NCBI RefSeq assembly: GCF_002812705.1
Contig: NZ_CP025030.1
Span: forward strand, 5,642,001 to 5,706,000
Length of the DNA: 64,000 nt
Direction: 5' to 3'
From: Achromobacter spanius
GTDB lineage: Bacteria; Pseudomonadota; Gammaproteobacteria; Burkholderiales; Burkholderiaceae_B
In this document: one piece after another, positions 34,726 to 43,294 of the stretch
Layout of the letters: every line of letters starts with the position of its first letter
Numbering within the stretch: position 1 is the stretch's first letter
Translations under genes and position numbers: made by a program
Notes under the pieces: generated by a model
The model's input: the letters and a program-made list of their open reading frames with translations, nothing else
Database searches by the model: none
Told to the model about the DNA's origin: nothing

Positions 34726-34843
34726 ATCAGCTCCGATCCGCCCGATGGCGGGGATGCCTGGCGCAGGGTGTTCAGCACGTGCCGTGCCCAGACTCTGCCC
34801 CAGGGGGTTCCGCCACGCTAGCTCCCGTAGTATTGACACACTA

Positions 34844-34872
34844 TTGCACGCAGCTGGCACCGAGTTCATACT
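34844..34872 (+). promoter_or_regulatory. possible sigma-70 promoter
   Basis: TTGCAC at 34844-34849, a 17-bp spacer and CATACT at 34867-34872 precede the 77-residue gene by about 30 bp. The match is moderate. Confidence 0.35.
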
Positions 34873-34902
34873 TTTTGCTCATACCAATCGGGGGAGTCCG
34901 AG

Positions 34903-35136
34903 ATGAATAATGACATCCAGGATCAGGGTGCACAGGCCGCCCGGAACGGATGGAGCCTGTTCGATTGCCCCTACCTGCGGGCCCATCAGATGCCAGGCCA
35001 TACCGGCGAACCCATCGCGCAATGGCGCGCCAAGGTGGCGGCTTGGGAAGCCGGATGGAAAGCCGAAGTGGAAAGTTGGCTGGGTCGCTCGAACCCTCCC
35101 TCCATGCAGCGTGACGACAGCCAGGTCGTCCACTGA
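34903..35136 (+). CDS. small Rmf/CrpP-like protein
   Basis: 77 residues. The pattern ARNGWSLFDCPYLRAH, with a later WEAGWKAE, follows the layout of the ribosome-modulation-factor/CrpP fold (G-x-x-x-x-x-CPY then W-x-x-GW). RMF itself dimerises ribosomes in stationary phase; what this variant does is not known. It has a 10-residue insertion between the two halves compared with RMF. GGGGGAG six bases upstream gives a firm start. It sits before NadE in the stress island. Confidence 0.55.
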   Translation: MNNDIQDQGAQAARNGWSLFDCPYLRAHQMPGHTGEPIAQWRAKVAAWEAGWKAEVESWLGRSNPPSMQRDDSQVVH

Positions 35137-35150
35137 CGCTTCCGCATCAA

Positions 35151-35171
35151 ACGCCGCGACTTTCGCGGCGT
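35151..35171 (+). terminator. hairpin after the Rmf/CrpP-like gene
   Basis: ACGCCGCGA and TCGCGGCGT form a perfect 9-bp stem with a 3-base loop, 14 bases after the stop. No T run follows, so termination would be weak or factor-assisted. Confidence 0.45.
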
Positions 35172-35275
35172 CAATCGCAGGTCGCCAGTGATCAGGCCCG
35201 GAAATTGCTACGCACGCCTCTAAGTGCGTGGCGACTGTTTTCGCTGCATTCGGAACAGTGGAGGGAGATCTGATC

Positions 35276-36136
35276 ATGGCTCGGAATACCAACACACAAG
35301 ATCGGCAAGCTGCCATTGCGTGTGATCTAGGCGTTCAACAAGATTTTGACTCGGCGCTTGAAGTTGAATGCCGGGTGAAATTTCTGGAAGACTATTTATC
35401 GGGGACGGGAAAGTCCGGATACGTGCTGGGCATCAGCGGCGGTGTGGATTCCACGGTGGCGGGAAGAATGGCGCAGCTTGCCACTGAGCGGCTGCGCCTG
35501 AAAGGGCACCGCGCTTTTTTCGTGGCGGTGCGCCTGCCCTACGGGCAGCAGCATGACGAAGAAGACGCCGCCCGCGCGCTGGAATTCATCCGCGCCGACC
35601 ACGTGATGGAAGTGGATATCAAGCCGGCGGTGGACGCCCAGCGCGACGCGCTGGCGGCGGCGGGCCTGGTCTTCAGCGACAAGGCAGCGGAAGACTTCGT
35701 GGCCGGCAACATCAAGGCACGCCAGCGCATGGTGTCGCAATACGCGATCGCGGGTGCGATGGACTGCCTGGTCATCGGCACGGATCAGGCGGCGGAAGCC
35801 TTGATGGGATTTTTTACCAAGCATGGTGACGGCGCGGCCGACCTGCTGCCGCTACGCGGCTTGACCAAGCGTCGGGTGCGCGCCCTTGGCGTCGTGCTGG
35901 GCGTACCGGCCAAGCTGATCACCAAGGCGCCCACCGCCGACCTGGAATCGCTACGCCCCGGCCTGCCTGACGAGGTGGCGTTGGGAGTCAGCTATGACGA
36001 GATTGACGACTTCCTGGAAGGCCGTCCGGTGCGCGAAGACGCGATGCAAACCGTGCTGGACCAATATCACACCACCGCGCACAAACGCGAGCCGCCCGCG
36101 GCCCCGAACGGCTCGAATGGCTGCGGCGGCGACTAG
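35276..36136 (+). CDS. nadE: ammonia-dependent NAD+ synthetase
   Basis: 286 residues. The ATP-pyrophosphatase loop is GISGGVDSTVAGR (about residues 50-62). Later motifs VIGTDQAAEALMGFFTKHGD and KAPTADLESLRPGLPDE match the NH3-dependent NadE class, which amidates nicotinic acid adenine dinucleotide to NAD. No glutaminase domain is present. GGGAG eight bases upstream defines ATG 35276. With the CinA-type amidase at 49458 it could recycle nicotinamide mononucleotide into NAD under stress; this link is inferred. Confidence 0.93.
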   Translation: MARNTNTQDRQAAIACDLGVQQDFDSALEVECRVKFLEDYLSGTGKSGYVLGISGGVDSTVAGRMAQLATERLRLKGHRAFFVAVRLPYGQQHDEEDAARALEFIRADHVMEVDIKPAVDAQRDALAAAGLVFSDKAAEDFVAGNIKARQRMVSQYAIAGAMDCLVIGTDQAAEALMGFFTKHGDGAADLLPLRGLTKRRVRALGVVLGVPAKLITKAPTADLESLRPGLPDEVALGVSYDEIDDFLEGRPVREDAMQTVLDQYHTTAHKREPPAAPNGSNGCGGD

Positions 36137-36150
36137 CGCCTGAAGCAATC

Positions 36151-36172
36151 GGACCCGCCGTCGGACGGGTCC
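36151..36172. terminator. hairpin between convergent nadE and galU
   Basis: GGACCCG and CGGGTCC arms (7 bp, 8-base loop) lie in the 74-bp gap. No T run is next to it. Confidence 0.3.
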
Positions 36173-36210
36173 CGTCGGATCCCGGCGAATGCGCGCCGTC
36201 GGACCCAGGA

Positions 36211-37044
36211 CTACTTCATCCCGTGATACTTGCGCCCGATCTCCATCGTGGCGCGGTAAAAGCCTTCCTTGCTGCCGCAGTCATAGCGCACGCCGTCGTA
36301 CTCGTAGCCGAATACCTTCCTGCCGTCCAACAGCGCGGCGATTGCGTCGGTCAATTGGATTTCGCCCCCGACGCCAGGCTGCGTGGCCTGTAGCGCGTTG
36401 AAAATCTCGGGCTCAAGAATGTAGCGCCCGACGACGGCCAGGTCGCTAGGCGCGTCGGCCGGATCCGGCTTTTCAACCATGCCGGACACCCGCAGCACCC
36501 CTTGCGAAACGTGCTTGCCCGACACAATGCCGTACTGATTGGTCTGGCTGCGCGGCACTTGCTGCACGGCCAGCACGCTGCCTTCGAACTCACGCGCCAC
36601 CTTCATCATTTCGCCGATCACGGGCGTGTCCGCGTCGATCATGTCGTCGGCCAACAGCACGGCAAACGGCTCATCGCCAACGAGTGCCGCGGCGCACAGC
36701 ACCGCATGTCCCAAGCCCAGCGCGGCAGGCTGGCGGGTGTACACGCATTGCACCGAGTCGGGGATGACGTTGCGCACGCTGTCCAGCAGCGCCCCCTTGT
36801 TCTTCAATTCCAGGTCGCGCTCCAGCTCCGGAACGCGGTCGAAATGGTCTTCAATGGCGCGCTTGTTGCGCCCGGTGACGAAGATCAGTTCCGTAATGCC
36901 GGCCGCCACGGCTTCCTCAACGGCATATTGAATCAAGGGCCGGTCCACGATCGGGAGCATCTCTTTCGGCATGGCCTTCGTGGCCGGGAGGAAACGGGTG
37001 CCCAGGCCGGCAACGGGAAATACCGCTTTGCGTATGGGAAGCAT
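36211..37044 (-). CDS. galU: UTP-glucose-1-phosphate uridylyltransferase
   Basis: 277 residues, standard GalU length. [20 protein letters not shown] is the nucleotide-binding and catalytic signature; LADDMIDAD holds the metal-binding acids and [12 protein letters not shown] the C-terminal motif. It makes UDP-glucose, the precursor of UDP-glucuronate and hence of UDP-xylose, which the UXS-like enzyme at 15460 would use. Start at 37044 has AAGAG seven bases upstream. Confidence 0.95.
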   Translation of the reverse strand: MLPIRKAVFPVAGLGTRFLPATKAMPKEMLPIVDRPLIQYAVEEAVAAGITELIFVTGRNKRAIEDHFDRVPELERDLELKNKGALLDSVRNVIPDSVQCVYTRQPAALGLGHAVLCAAALVGDEPFAVLLADDMIDADTPVIGEMMKVAREFEGSVLAVQQVPRSQTNQYGIVSGKHVSQGVLRVSGMVEKPDPADAPSDLAVVGRYILEPEIFNALQATQPGVGGEIQLTDAIAALLDGRKVFGYEYDGVRYDCGSKEGFYRATMEIGRKYHGMK

Positions 37045-37145
37045 GGTTTGGCTCTTATGGATGAAGACAACCCGGGACGGATGTCGTGCTTGCACAGGAG
37101 CAAGCCCCGTGCCCGGCCCCGGGCTGCCGTGCCGCCGCCGAGCAC

Positions 37146-38036
37146 CTAGGCGGGACCGTCGGTCGCGGACCGCCCTTGTCCCAATTCCGCACCCGTGGCC
37201 GGGTCGACGGACGGGTCCGAGGCGGTACGCGACGCCATGGCCTGCAGCGCCAGGGTCTCCTGCTCGGTCAGGCCCACGCTTGCCATGCCGTCGCCGTCGA
37301 TGGCGCACTGATCTTCGCGGGCGGTTACGTAGGTGAAGTTTTCGTCGCTGTTCCACGATCCGCGCATGTCGCCCTCGCCTTGAGACATATTGAAGTAGAC
37401 GTTGGCAAATCGCGGATCGCCCGGCAGCTTTCCAGGCGGGAAGTTAGGCTCCATGGAATACAGCGCTTTCTCAAAGGACCGCTGATGGGCCACTTCGCGC
37501 GTCATCAAGAAACCCAGTGCTTCTTTGACCCCCGGGTCGTCAGTGGCGTTGATCAAGCGTTCATAGATGATCTTGGCACGTGCCTCGGCGGCGATATTCG
37601 AGCGCAGGTCGGCGGAAGGGTCGCCAATGGTGTCGATGTAGCCCGCGTTCCAAAGCTGCCCTCCCGAATTGGTCAGCGCGGGTCCACCGCCATACAGCAC
37701 CTGCGTCACGTGCGAATCGTTGCCCGGCCCGTTCAGCCGGCGGTAGATCTCGGCTTCGGACTCCGTGGCCTCGGCCAGCGCACCCTTGGCCCCCTTGTTC
37801 AGCATGGCGACCAGCGTGCCGATCACTTCCAGATGGCTCAGCTCTTCGGTTGCGATATCCAGCAGCATGTCTTTGCGGCCGGGGTCGTCTTCGGCCACGG
37901 CCTGAGTGAAGTATCTACATGCGGCGGCCAATTCTCCTTGTGGACCGCCAAACTGCTCCAGCAGAAGGTTGGCCAGGCCAGGGTTGGTCTGGGCGACGCG
38001 AACGGTGTATTGCAGTCGTTTGTTGTGAGCAAACAT
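37146..38036 (-). CDS. katN: manganese (non-haem) catalase
   Basis: 296 residues. The four-helix di-manganese site is visible as [34 protein letters not shown] and [13 protein letters not shown], providing the expected Glu and His ligands. It decomposes hydrogen peroxide in the cytoplasm. GGAG six bases before ATG 38036 favours this start over the ATG six bases earlier. It is a marker of stationary-phase or desiccation stress islands. Confidence 0.93.
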   Translation of the reverse strand: MFAHNKRLQYTVRVAQTNPGLANLLLEQFGGPQGELAAACRYFTQAVAEDDPGRKDMLLDIATEELSHLEVIGTLVAMLNKGAKGALAEATESEAEIYRRLNGPGNDSHVTQVLYGGGPALTNSGGQLWNAGYIDTIGDPSADLRSNIAAEARAKIIYERLINATDDPGVKEALGFLMTREVAHQRSFEKALYSMEPNFPPGKLPGDPRFANVYFNMSQGEGDMRGSWNSDENFTYVTAREDQCAIDGDGMASVGLTEQETLALQAMASRTASDPSVDPATGAELGQGRSATDGPA

Positions 38037-38204
38037 GGTCATCTCCGGTAATGCCGGCCCTGTAGTGGCCCGGCTGGCACGGCCTACGCAACCGCCATGC
38101 CACGGCGCAGATGCGTGAACCATGCGGCCGCCGCGCGGGAACGTGAGTTGCTCGGTTTGGAAGCCCGGCGCATCTGTGCCGCCCACCACGCCAGGAGTCT
38201 CCTC

Positions 38205-38480
38205 ATGCCGCAATCCCCCACCCATGGTTCGCGCAAATCCATCCCCGGCCAGCCCGATGTCAACGCGGGCGCACTCCGGCCGGCTTCCAAGCCCCAGCCG
38301 TCATCCAAGGCCCAAGACGGCCGCGCGCTGCCTGATGTTGACCACCCGCCTTCGGCGCACAGCCACGGCACGGGCTTTGATCGCGCCGTGGCGCAAGAAG
38401 AGGCCGAGGCCCGCGACGGCACGCTGCCCGGTTCCAACGACACGCGGCCGGCGCCCTCGACCAAGGAATCCAAACCATGA
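38205..38480 (+). CDS. small disordered protein
   Basis: 91 residues, Pro/Ser/His/Asp rich, without hydrophobic segments (HPPSAHSHGTGFDRAVAQEE). AGGAG seven bases before ATG 38205. The stop overlaps the next start as ATGA. It is unrecognised and of the same type as the other disordered small proteins in the window. A sequence resembling a -24 box (TGGCACG at 38075) lies upstream, but the -12 part is poor. Confidence 0.6.
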   Translation: MPQSPTHGSRKSIPGQPDVNAGALRPASKPQPSSKAQDGRALPDVDHPPSAHSHGTGFDRAVAQEEAEARDGTLPGSNDTRPAPSTKESKP

Positions 38481-38962
38481 TCATCGAAGCATTTGAGCGC
38501 CCAGACGGCATGTGGAGCTTTCGCCGGATTGCGATGCTGGGCGTGCAGCAGGATGACCGCGCGTATCCCTCATGCGAGGCGGCGGTCAAGGCGGCCAACG
38601 CGGAATATCCGAACGAGGCGGTCTCGATCATTGCGTTTCAATCTCAGGAGCAGGACATGAAGCCAGATCAAACAGCGAAGCCCGAGGGCAAGGACCCCAC
38701 CGCCACCAATCCCGCGACGGCGGGAAGCGGCGCGGTGGAGCCTTCCACCGAAGACCAGGTGGATATCGCCAACCAGGTACAGGACGGCATCAAGCAGGCC
38801 GACGCGCGTGAGGACAAGAGTTCTTCACCGCCCACGCGCGTGGGCGGGGCTAAGCCGTTGGACGGCAACCCCAACCCGGAACGCGACACCGAAGGCGGCG
38901 TCTTCACACCCGCCGACGACACCCCGGCGGTGTTGCGCAAACGCGCCGGCCCGAGATCGTAA
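38477..38962 (+). CDS. two-part small protein with possible internal start
   Basis: 161 residues. The first 60 residues (MIIEAFERPDGMWSFRR, then YPSCEAAVKAAN) form a compact unit of unknown function. From residue 61 (MKPDQTAKPEGKD) the protein is wholly disordered, like its neighbours. An AGGAG lies six bases before the internal ATG at 38657, so a separate 101-residue protein may also be made. The start overlaps the upstream stop (ATGA) and the stop overlaps the DUF2243 start (TAATG). Confidence 0.6.
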   Translation: MIIEAFERPDGMWSFRRIAMLGVQQDDRAYPSCEAAVKAANAEYPNEAVSIIAFQSQEQDMKPDQTAKPEGKDPTATNPATAGSGAVEPSTEDQVDIANQVQDGIKQADAREDKSSSPPTRVGGAKPLDGNPNPERDTEGGVFTPADDTPAVLRKRAGPRS

Positions 38963-39900
38963 TGACCGCCGCGTCCGCGAGCGCGACCGCCGTCTTGCCC
39001 CGCCGCCGGCCGTGGGCGGGCTTGCTGCTGGGTTTTGGCATGGGCGGCTTCTTTGACGGCATTTTGCTGCATCAGATTTTGCAATGGCATCACCTGCTTT
39101 CCGGTTTCGGTGCGGGCGGAGGGTCGTCCGCGCTTGCCGACCTGCGCGTACAGGTTGTGGCCGACGGCGTGTTTCATGCGCTGATGTACGCGGTGGCGGC
39201 AGCAGGCCTGTGGAGCCTGTACCGGTCGCGCGGCGCGTCGGCGCCGCCGCGCAGGGCGCTGCTGGCCAGTTTTCTGGTGGGATTCGGCGCGTGGCATGTC
39301 ATTGACGCCGTGCTTTCGCACTGGCTGATCGGCCTGCACCGGCTGCGCATGGACGTGCCGGACCCCTTGCCGTGGGAGCTGGGCTGGCTGGGTGTGTTCG
39401 GCGTGCTGCCGCTGGCGGCCGGCCTGTTGCTGGGTCGGCGAGATCCGCCGGGCGCGGGTGGCGCGGGGCATGGCCCGGGCGGTGGCTCGGGCGGTGGCTC
39501 GGGTAGCGGCCCGGGTGGAGGATCGGGCAGCGCTTCCGGCCTCGGTGCGCAGAAGCCCGCCGGCCGGCTTGCCGCCGTGCTGGCCGTGACCATCACGACA
39601 GCGGCGGCGCTGAACATCTACCCGCTGTCGGCGCCGGCGCAGGACACGTCGGTGGTGGTACTGCGCCCCGGCGCCAGCGCCTCCCATCTGCTGGCGGCGT
39701 TGGACGGAACGCCAGCCCGGATCATGTGGAGCGACGCATCAGGCGGCGTCTGGGTGCTGGCGGACGCGCCAGGCGCCACGCTGTTGTCGCTGTTCAACGC
39801 GGGGGCGCTGTATGTCAGCGGCGCCAGCGCACCCGCCGGATGCTCGGCATGGGTGGCCGCACCAAGCTCTCCGCGCGCTCAGGAACGGCGTTTGCTGTAA
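38962..39900 (+). CDS. DUF2243 membrane protein
   Basis: 312 residues. The N-terminal 155 residues hold four hydrophobic segments with conserved histidines (GFFDGILLHQILQWHH, FGAWHVIDAVLSHWLIG), characteristic of DUF2243, whose role is unknown. A Gly/Ser-rich linker (about 160-190) then joins a second part with one hydrophobic segment and a small domain ending in ERRLL. That C-terminal domain is an addition to the usual family and is unrecognised. Confidence 0.85.
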   Translation: MTAASASATAVLPRRRPWAGLLLGFGMGGFFDGILLHQILQWHHLLSGFGAGGGSSALADLRVQVVADGVFHALMYAVAAAGLWSLYRSRGASAPPRRALLASFLVGFGAWHVIDAVLSHWLIGLHRLRMDVPDPLPWELGWLGVFGVLPLAAGLLLGRRDPPGAGGAGHGPGGGSGGGSGSGPGGGSGSASGLGAQKPAGRLAAVLAVTITTAAALNIYPLSAPAQDTSVVVLRPGASASHLLAALDGTPARIMWSDASGGVWVLADAPGATLLSLFNAGALYVSGASAPAGCSAWVAAPSSPRAQERRLL

Positions 39901-39986
39901 GAAGCCGCGGCTTGCGCCGCCACAGGCATCACCCGCACGGCGTGGGCGGGCTCCGTCAACACACGTCTTCGGATACAGGATCAGCC

Positions 39987-40157
39987 ATGGCCTCCCTTAC
40001 CACCCCTCCCGCTTCCCAAGCTGCGCGGCTGCCGTTGACGCCCGGCGCGACAATCTCATCCCGGCTATCGCTGGGCCTGCTGTTGGCTGCCCTCTTCTGG
40101 GCGGTGGCCGGCGGCCTGCTGCTCACCCTGTGGTTAGCGTCGCAGTTGCTGGCATAG
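39987..40157 (+). CDS. small membrane protein
   Basis: 56 residues with one or two hydrophobic passes (LLLAALFWAVAGGLLLTLWL). AGGA six bases upstream of ATG 39987. It follows the DUF2243 gene by 86 bp and may belong to the same transcript. Unrecognised. Confidence 0.5.
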   Translation: MASLTTPPASQAARLPLTPGATISSRLSLGLLLAALFWAVAGGLLLTLWLASQLLA

Positions 40158-40186
40158 CCCGCACGCGGCAAGCAGCGAACAGAGGC

Positions 40187-40204
40187 GCCCGGGGAGCCCC
40201 GGGC
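40187..40204. terminator. GC-rich palindrome between convergent genes
   Basis: GCCCGGGG-AG-CCCCGGGC, a perfect 8-bp inverted repeat, sits between the small membrane-protein gene and the copper-binding protein gene. It has no T run. Confidence 0.3.
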
Positions 40205-40225
40205 CCATACACGCAGACGGCGAAA

Positions 40226-40269
40226 AGGGCTGCAACGGGGCTGCAACGGGGCTGCAACGGGGCTGCAAT
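40226..40269. repeat. 11-bp tandem repeat, four copies
   Basis: GGGGCTGCAAC is repeated at 40226-40236 (first base changed), 40237-40247, 40248-40258 and 40259-40269 (last base changed). It ends five bases from the stop codon of the copper-binding protein gene. Confidence 0.8.
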
Positions 40270-40273
40270 TCAC

Positions 40274-40606
40274 CTACGCAGCCATCTTGCGGCAGCTCTC
40301 CGCGCAGCGCCGGCATGTCGCGGCGCAATCTTCCATGCCGTCCATGCCTTCGCAACTGTCCGCGCAGGCCGCGCATAGGTCCGCGCACGCGCCGCAGACG
40401 CGGGTGTGCTGCGGTACGCCGATCATCATCGTGTGCGCCGCCGTTCGGCAAATTTCGGCGCAGGCCATCATCAGTTTGAAATGCGCTGGGGCAACGTGCT
40501 CACCCCCCGCCTCCAGGCAGTGGTTCGCTGCCGTCTGCAGGCAACGGCGATAGCAGGCCAGGCAGCTATCAATGCAGGTTTCCATGTCTTGGTTGACGGC
40601 GGTCAT
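40274..40606 (-). CDS. four-helix-bundle copper-binding protein (Csp-like)
   Basis: 110 residues with about 14 cysteines spaced along four helices (CIDSCLACYRRC, CAEICRTAAH, CGACADLCAACADSC, CAATCRRCAESC). This pattern matches the cytosolic copper-storage proteins of the Csp family, which hold Cu(I) inside the bundle. AAGGAG seven bases before ATG 40606. No signal peptide, so a cytoplasmic store is likely. Confidence 0.88.
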   Translation of the reverse strand: MTAVNQDMETCIDSCLACYRRCLQTAANHCLEAGGEHVAPAHFKLMMACAEICRTAAHTMMIGVPQHTRVCGACADLCAACADSCEGMDGMEDCAATCRRCAESCRKMAA

Positions 40607-40681
40607 GGTCGATCTCCTTGTAAGCGTGTCCCGGAATGGGCCGGCAAGGCCCGCAATCCGCATGCCCGCCGCCGCAGCCGG

Positions 40682-41692
40682 CTACACCGTATCGGTGTCC
40701 GCCAAGGGGCTGTCCGTCAAGACGGCCAGGCCGCGCAGTTGCTGATAGGCCGCCTCCCACTGGCCCACGGCCGCGCGCAGCCGCCCGGTTTCCTCTGGTG
40801 ACGCGCCACCGGTCGCGATTTCGTCGCCCGCCAGGATGATGCGCTCGCGCAGCAGGCGCGCGGCGGACCACAAGGCGTCGTCGACGGCTTCCGCGTGCGC
40901 GGCGTGCAAGGATTGGGACGAAAACGCGTGTCCGGTATGGCAGCGGTAGCGCACCGGCAAGCCCGAATCCACCCGCCACACTGCGCCTCCGCATTCGGGG
41001 CAGGTCAGCCCTGCCTGGCGCCCGATGCGTTCCAGCACGGAGGCGGACGACTGCCCGGTTTCCGTCATGCGGGATTCGGCGCGCAAGACCTCCGGCGGAC
41101 CGGACTGCGTGGCGGAACGCGGGCCGACCGTGGTCTTCACCGCCGCCGCCATCGCTTCGCCAATCTGCTGCAAGGGCAACACCTGCGCCGACGGTACCGC
41201 CGCGATCGCGTTGGCGGGCATGTCCTCGGCGACGCTGTCAGCCGGGTCTTGCACGATGGCGACCCCGCCGCACGCCTTCACGGATTTCAGTCCGGCCGCG
41301 CCGTCATCCAGTCGGCCGGTCAGCACAATACCCACCACGCGCGGCCCGTAGTGCACGGCCGCGGATCGAAACAGCGGATCCGCCGCCGGCCGTGTAAAGT
41401 TCTCCTTCGGCCCGCGCGTCAACACCGTGCTGTCATGCTGCAGGATCAGGTGCCTGTCGGGCGGCGCCACGTAGACGACACCCTGAGCAAAGGGTTCACC
41501 GTCATTCGCATGCTGCACCCGCCAACGGGTACGGCGTTGCAACAGGGTCGGCAACACGCTGCGGTAGCCGTCCACATGCATGGCCACGAATATGGACGCC
41601 GGCAAGGAAGGATCCAGATCGCCCAGCATCACCTCCAGCGCGGCCAGGCCGCCCGTGGATACCGCCACGACCACCACGTCTCGGTTCTGCAT
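40682..41692 (-). CDS. stand-alone CheB-type methylesterase with C-terminal zinc-ribbon-like region
   Basis: 336 residues. The CheB domain (about 1-190) has Ser in VVAVSTGGLAAL, His in FVAMHVDGYRS and Asp in LTGRLDDGAAG, but no N-terminal receiver. The C-terminal part carries CPECGGAVW and YRCHTGHAFS, a likely zinc knuckle, then a helical tail. This arrangement is found in CheB-like proteins outside chemotaxis operons. The second ATG of ATGATG (41692) has AGGGG at six bases. A 13-bp minisatellite lies just upstream. Confidence 0.87.
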   Translation of the reverse strand: MQNRDVVVVAVSTGGLAALEVMLGDLDPSLPASIFVAMHVDGYRSVLPTLLQRRTRWRVQHANDGEPFAQGVVYVAPPDRHLILQHDSTVLTRGPKENFTRPAADPLFRSAAVHYGPRVVGIVLTGRLDDGAAGLKSVKACGGVAIVQDPADSVAEDMPANAIAAVPSAQVLPLQQIGEAMAAAVKTTVGPRSATQSGPPEVLRAESRMTETGQSSASVLERIGRQAGLTCPECGGAVWRVDSGLPVRYRCHTGHAFSSQSLHAAHAEAVDDALWSAARLLRERIILAGDEIATGGASPEETGRLRAAVGQWEAAYQQLRGLAVLTDSPLADTDTV

Positions 41693-41716
41693 CATGTGCC
41701 CCTGAATGTGACCCGG

Positions 41717-41767
41717 AATGTGCCTGACGAATGTGCCTGACGAATGTGCCTGACGGATGTGCGCGAC
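41717..41767. repeat. 13-bp tandem repeat upstream of the CheB gene
   Basis: AATGTGCCTGACG occurs in three perfect consecutive copies (41717-41729, 41730-41742, 41743-41755) plus a degenerate fourth. It starts 25 bp upstream of the leftward CheB start and so lies in its leader or promoter. Confidence 0.8.
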
Positions 41768-41776
41768 ATGCGCGCG

Positions 41777-42160
41777 CTAGCGTCCGAACTCATTGGTCTT
41801 GTGTCCACCAGAGCCCGCCTTGCCGCCCGGAATCTGGCCGTCCGGCGCGGGGTTGGCGGACGATCCTTTGACGGTGCCCTGGCCTTGCACCGGCTGAGAC
41901 GGCTTTTCTCCTTGCGGCGCTTGCGGAACGGTGGGCGGCGGACCGGAGGGATCGCCTCGGGAGGGCGCGGGCGCCCCGCTGTCCGGCGCCGGTCCCTTGG
42001 GTGCGGGTGTGCCGGAAGGCGGGGGACCGCCCTGCCCGGCCGGCCCGGCGGGGCCACCGGCCGATTGCGCGAAGCCGACGCTGCTCCACGCCAGGCCAGC
42101 AGCCAAGGTCACGGCCAACAGCGGCGCCGCGCAAGACAAACCATGCCGAGGATGTCTCAT
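41777..42160 (-). CDS. secreted proline/glycine-rich protein
   Basis: 127 residues. A clear signal peptide (LLAVTLAAGLAWSSVGFAQS) is followed by a low-complexity Pro/Gly/Ala/Ser region. AGGAG six bases before ATG 42160. The protein should be periplasmic or exported and unstructured. The function is unknown. Confidence 0.65.
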   Translation of the reverse strand: MRHPRHGLSCAAPLLAVTLAAGLAWSSVGFAQSAGGPAGPAGQGGPPPSGTPAPKGPAPDSGAPAPSRGDPSGPPPTVPQAPQGEKPSQPVQGQGTVKGSSANPAPDGQIPGGKAGSGGHKTNEFGR

Positions 42161-42219
42161 GTTTATCTCCTGACCAAAAGGTTGTGTTCCGCGCGAGGGC
42201 CGACGGCCCTCGCCCGCTG

Positions 42220-42399
42220 TCATGGTTTGCTGCGCGAACCCGCACCCCGATTGCGCTGGCTCTGCTGGTCTTGGCCCGTGCCGATCTGCGTGACGTGCCC
42301 TTCTTTCTTGGTCCGGTTCTGCGTGTCGCCGTGGCTGGCTTGCGCCTCGCGGGGCGTGTCGCCGGACGAAGGGTTGGGTTTGGTGTCTTTGGGTTTCAT
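42220..42399 (-). CDS. small disordered protein
   Basis: 59 residues, highly hydrophilic (Lys, Gln, Asn, Gly), beginning MKPKDTKPNP. AGGGAG lies seven bases before ATG 42399. A CTATAC hexamer read leftward (42470-42465) could be a stationary-phase -10 element. Unrecognised; it resembles hydrophilin-like stress proteins in composition. Confidence 0.6.
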   Translation of the reverse strand: MKPKDTKPNPSSGDTPREAQASHGDTQNRTKKEGHVTQIGTGQDQQSQRNRGAGSRSKP

Positions 42400-42601
42400 C
42401 GCAATGCTCCCTTTAACGGTTTGGACCTTGGCAAGCAGCAAGCGGCATTCCTGGAAATAGTCCGGTATAGCGAGCGCGGACAGCACCATTCATGGCTACA
42501 GCGCCACACAAGTATGTAGATTTTTCCGTCAGGGACACAGCGCGTTTCAGCATGCTAAGGTCGTCGAATATCATCACGGCTTTCCACCAATTCGGATAAA
42601 C

Positions 42602-43294
42602 ATGTCCCCAGCCAGCACCGCGTTTGTCGTAGGAATCGGCGCCTCCGCCGGAGGCGTTGAAGCGCTGGAGCATTTTTTTGCCGGCATTCCGCCTTCTCCA
42701 AACATGAGCTTCATCGTCGTGACTCATTTGGGAAGCGGGCGTACCAGCCATATGCCGGACATCATCGGGCGCCATACGGCCCTGCCGGTACACAGCGCGC
42801 AAGACGACATGCTGGTCGAGAACAACCAGATCTACGTGCTGGCCGCGGATGCCGATATTTCGCTCAGCCAGGGCCGGATCAAGGTTGCAGCCACGGCAGG
42901 CGCCCGCAAGGGACGGCGGCCTATCGATCAGTTCTTTACCTCGCTTGCCAAGGATTACGGCGCACGCGCCGTGGGCGTTGTGCTGTCCGGCAGCGACTCC
43001 GATGGCACCCTGGGGCTGAAAGCCATCAAGGAGTACGGTGGTATCACCATGGCGCAGACGTCCAATGGAAACGGGCCCGCCTATGAAGAGATGTCGGGCA
43101 GCGCCATCAGTGCGGGCATCATCGACTTTGCCCTGCCCGCCGAAGAGATGGGCGCGCGCCTGCACCAGCTTGATGCCGACTTCGACCTGCCCTTCGGCCC
43201 CATGGCCGAGGATGAAGACAGCGGCGCCGTAGCGCCCGAAATGGAAAACATCAAGTCGGAAATCTACGAACTGCTGCTGACCGAGGCTGTGTGA
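42602..43294 (+). CDS. CheB methylesterase part of an IS-split CheB-CheR-HWE kinase
   Basis: 230 residues, of which the last three codons come from or abut the inserted IS. The CheB domain is complete: GIGASAGGVEAL (Ser), VVTHLGSGRTS (His), LSGSDSDGTLG (Asp). The reading frame continues into the CheR part at 44964 if the IS and one copy of a 2-bp GC duplication are removed, giving ELLLTE-ASTRTGHDFSGYK. The original gene was therefore a fusion like the one at 30179. Confidence 0.88.
   Translation: MSPASTAFVVGIGASAGGVEALEHFFAGIPPSPNMSFIVVTHLGSGRTSHMPDIIGRHTALPVHSAQDDMLVENNQIYVLAADADISLSQGRIKVAATAGARKGRRPIDQFFTSLAKDYGARAVGVVLSGSDSDGTLGLKAIKEYGGITMAQTSNGNGPAYEEMSGSAISAGIIDFALPAEEMGARLHQLDADFDLPFGPMAEDEDSGAVAPEMENIKSEIYELLLTEAV

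Noticed and set aside
39465..39535. Gly/Ser repeat DNA in the DUF2243 gene that might be a minisatellite.
   Set aside because: The units are irregular and code for a plain flexible linker; no exact tandem copies longer than about 10 bases.
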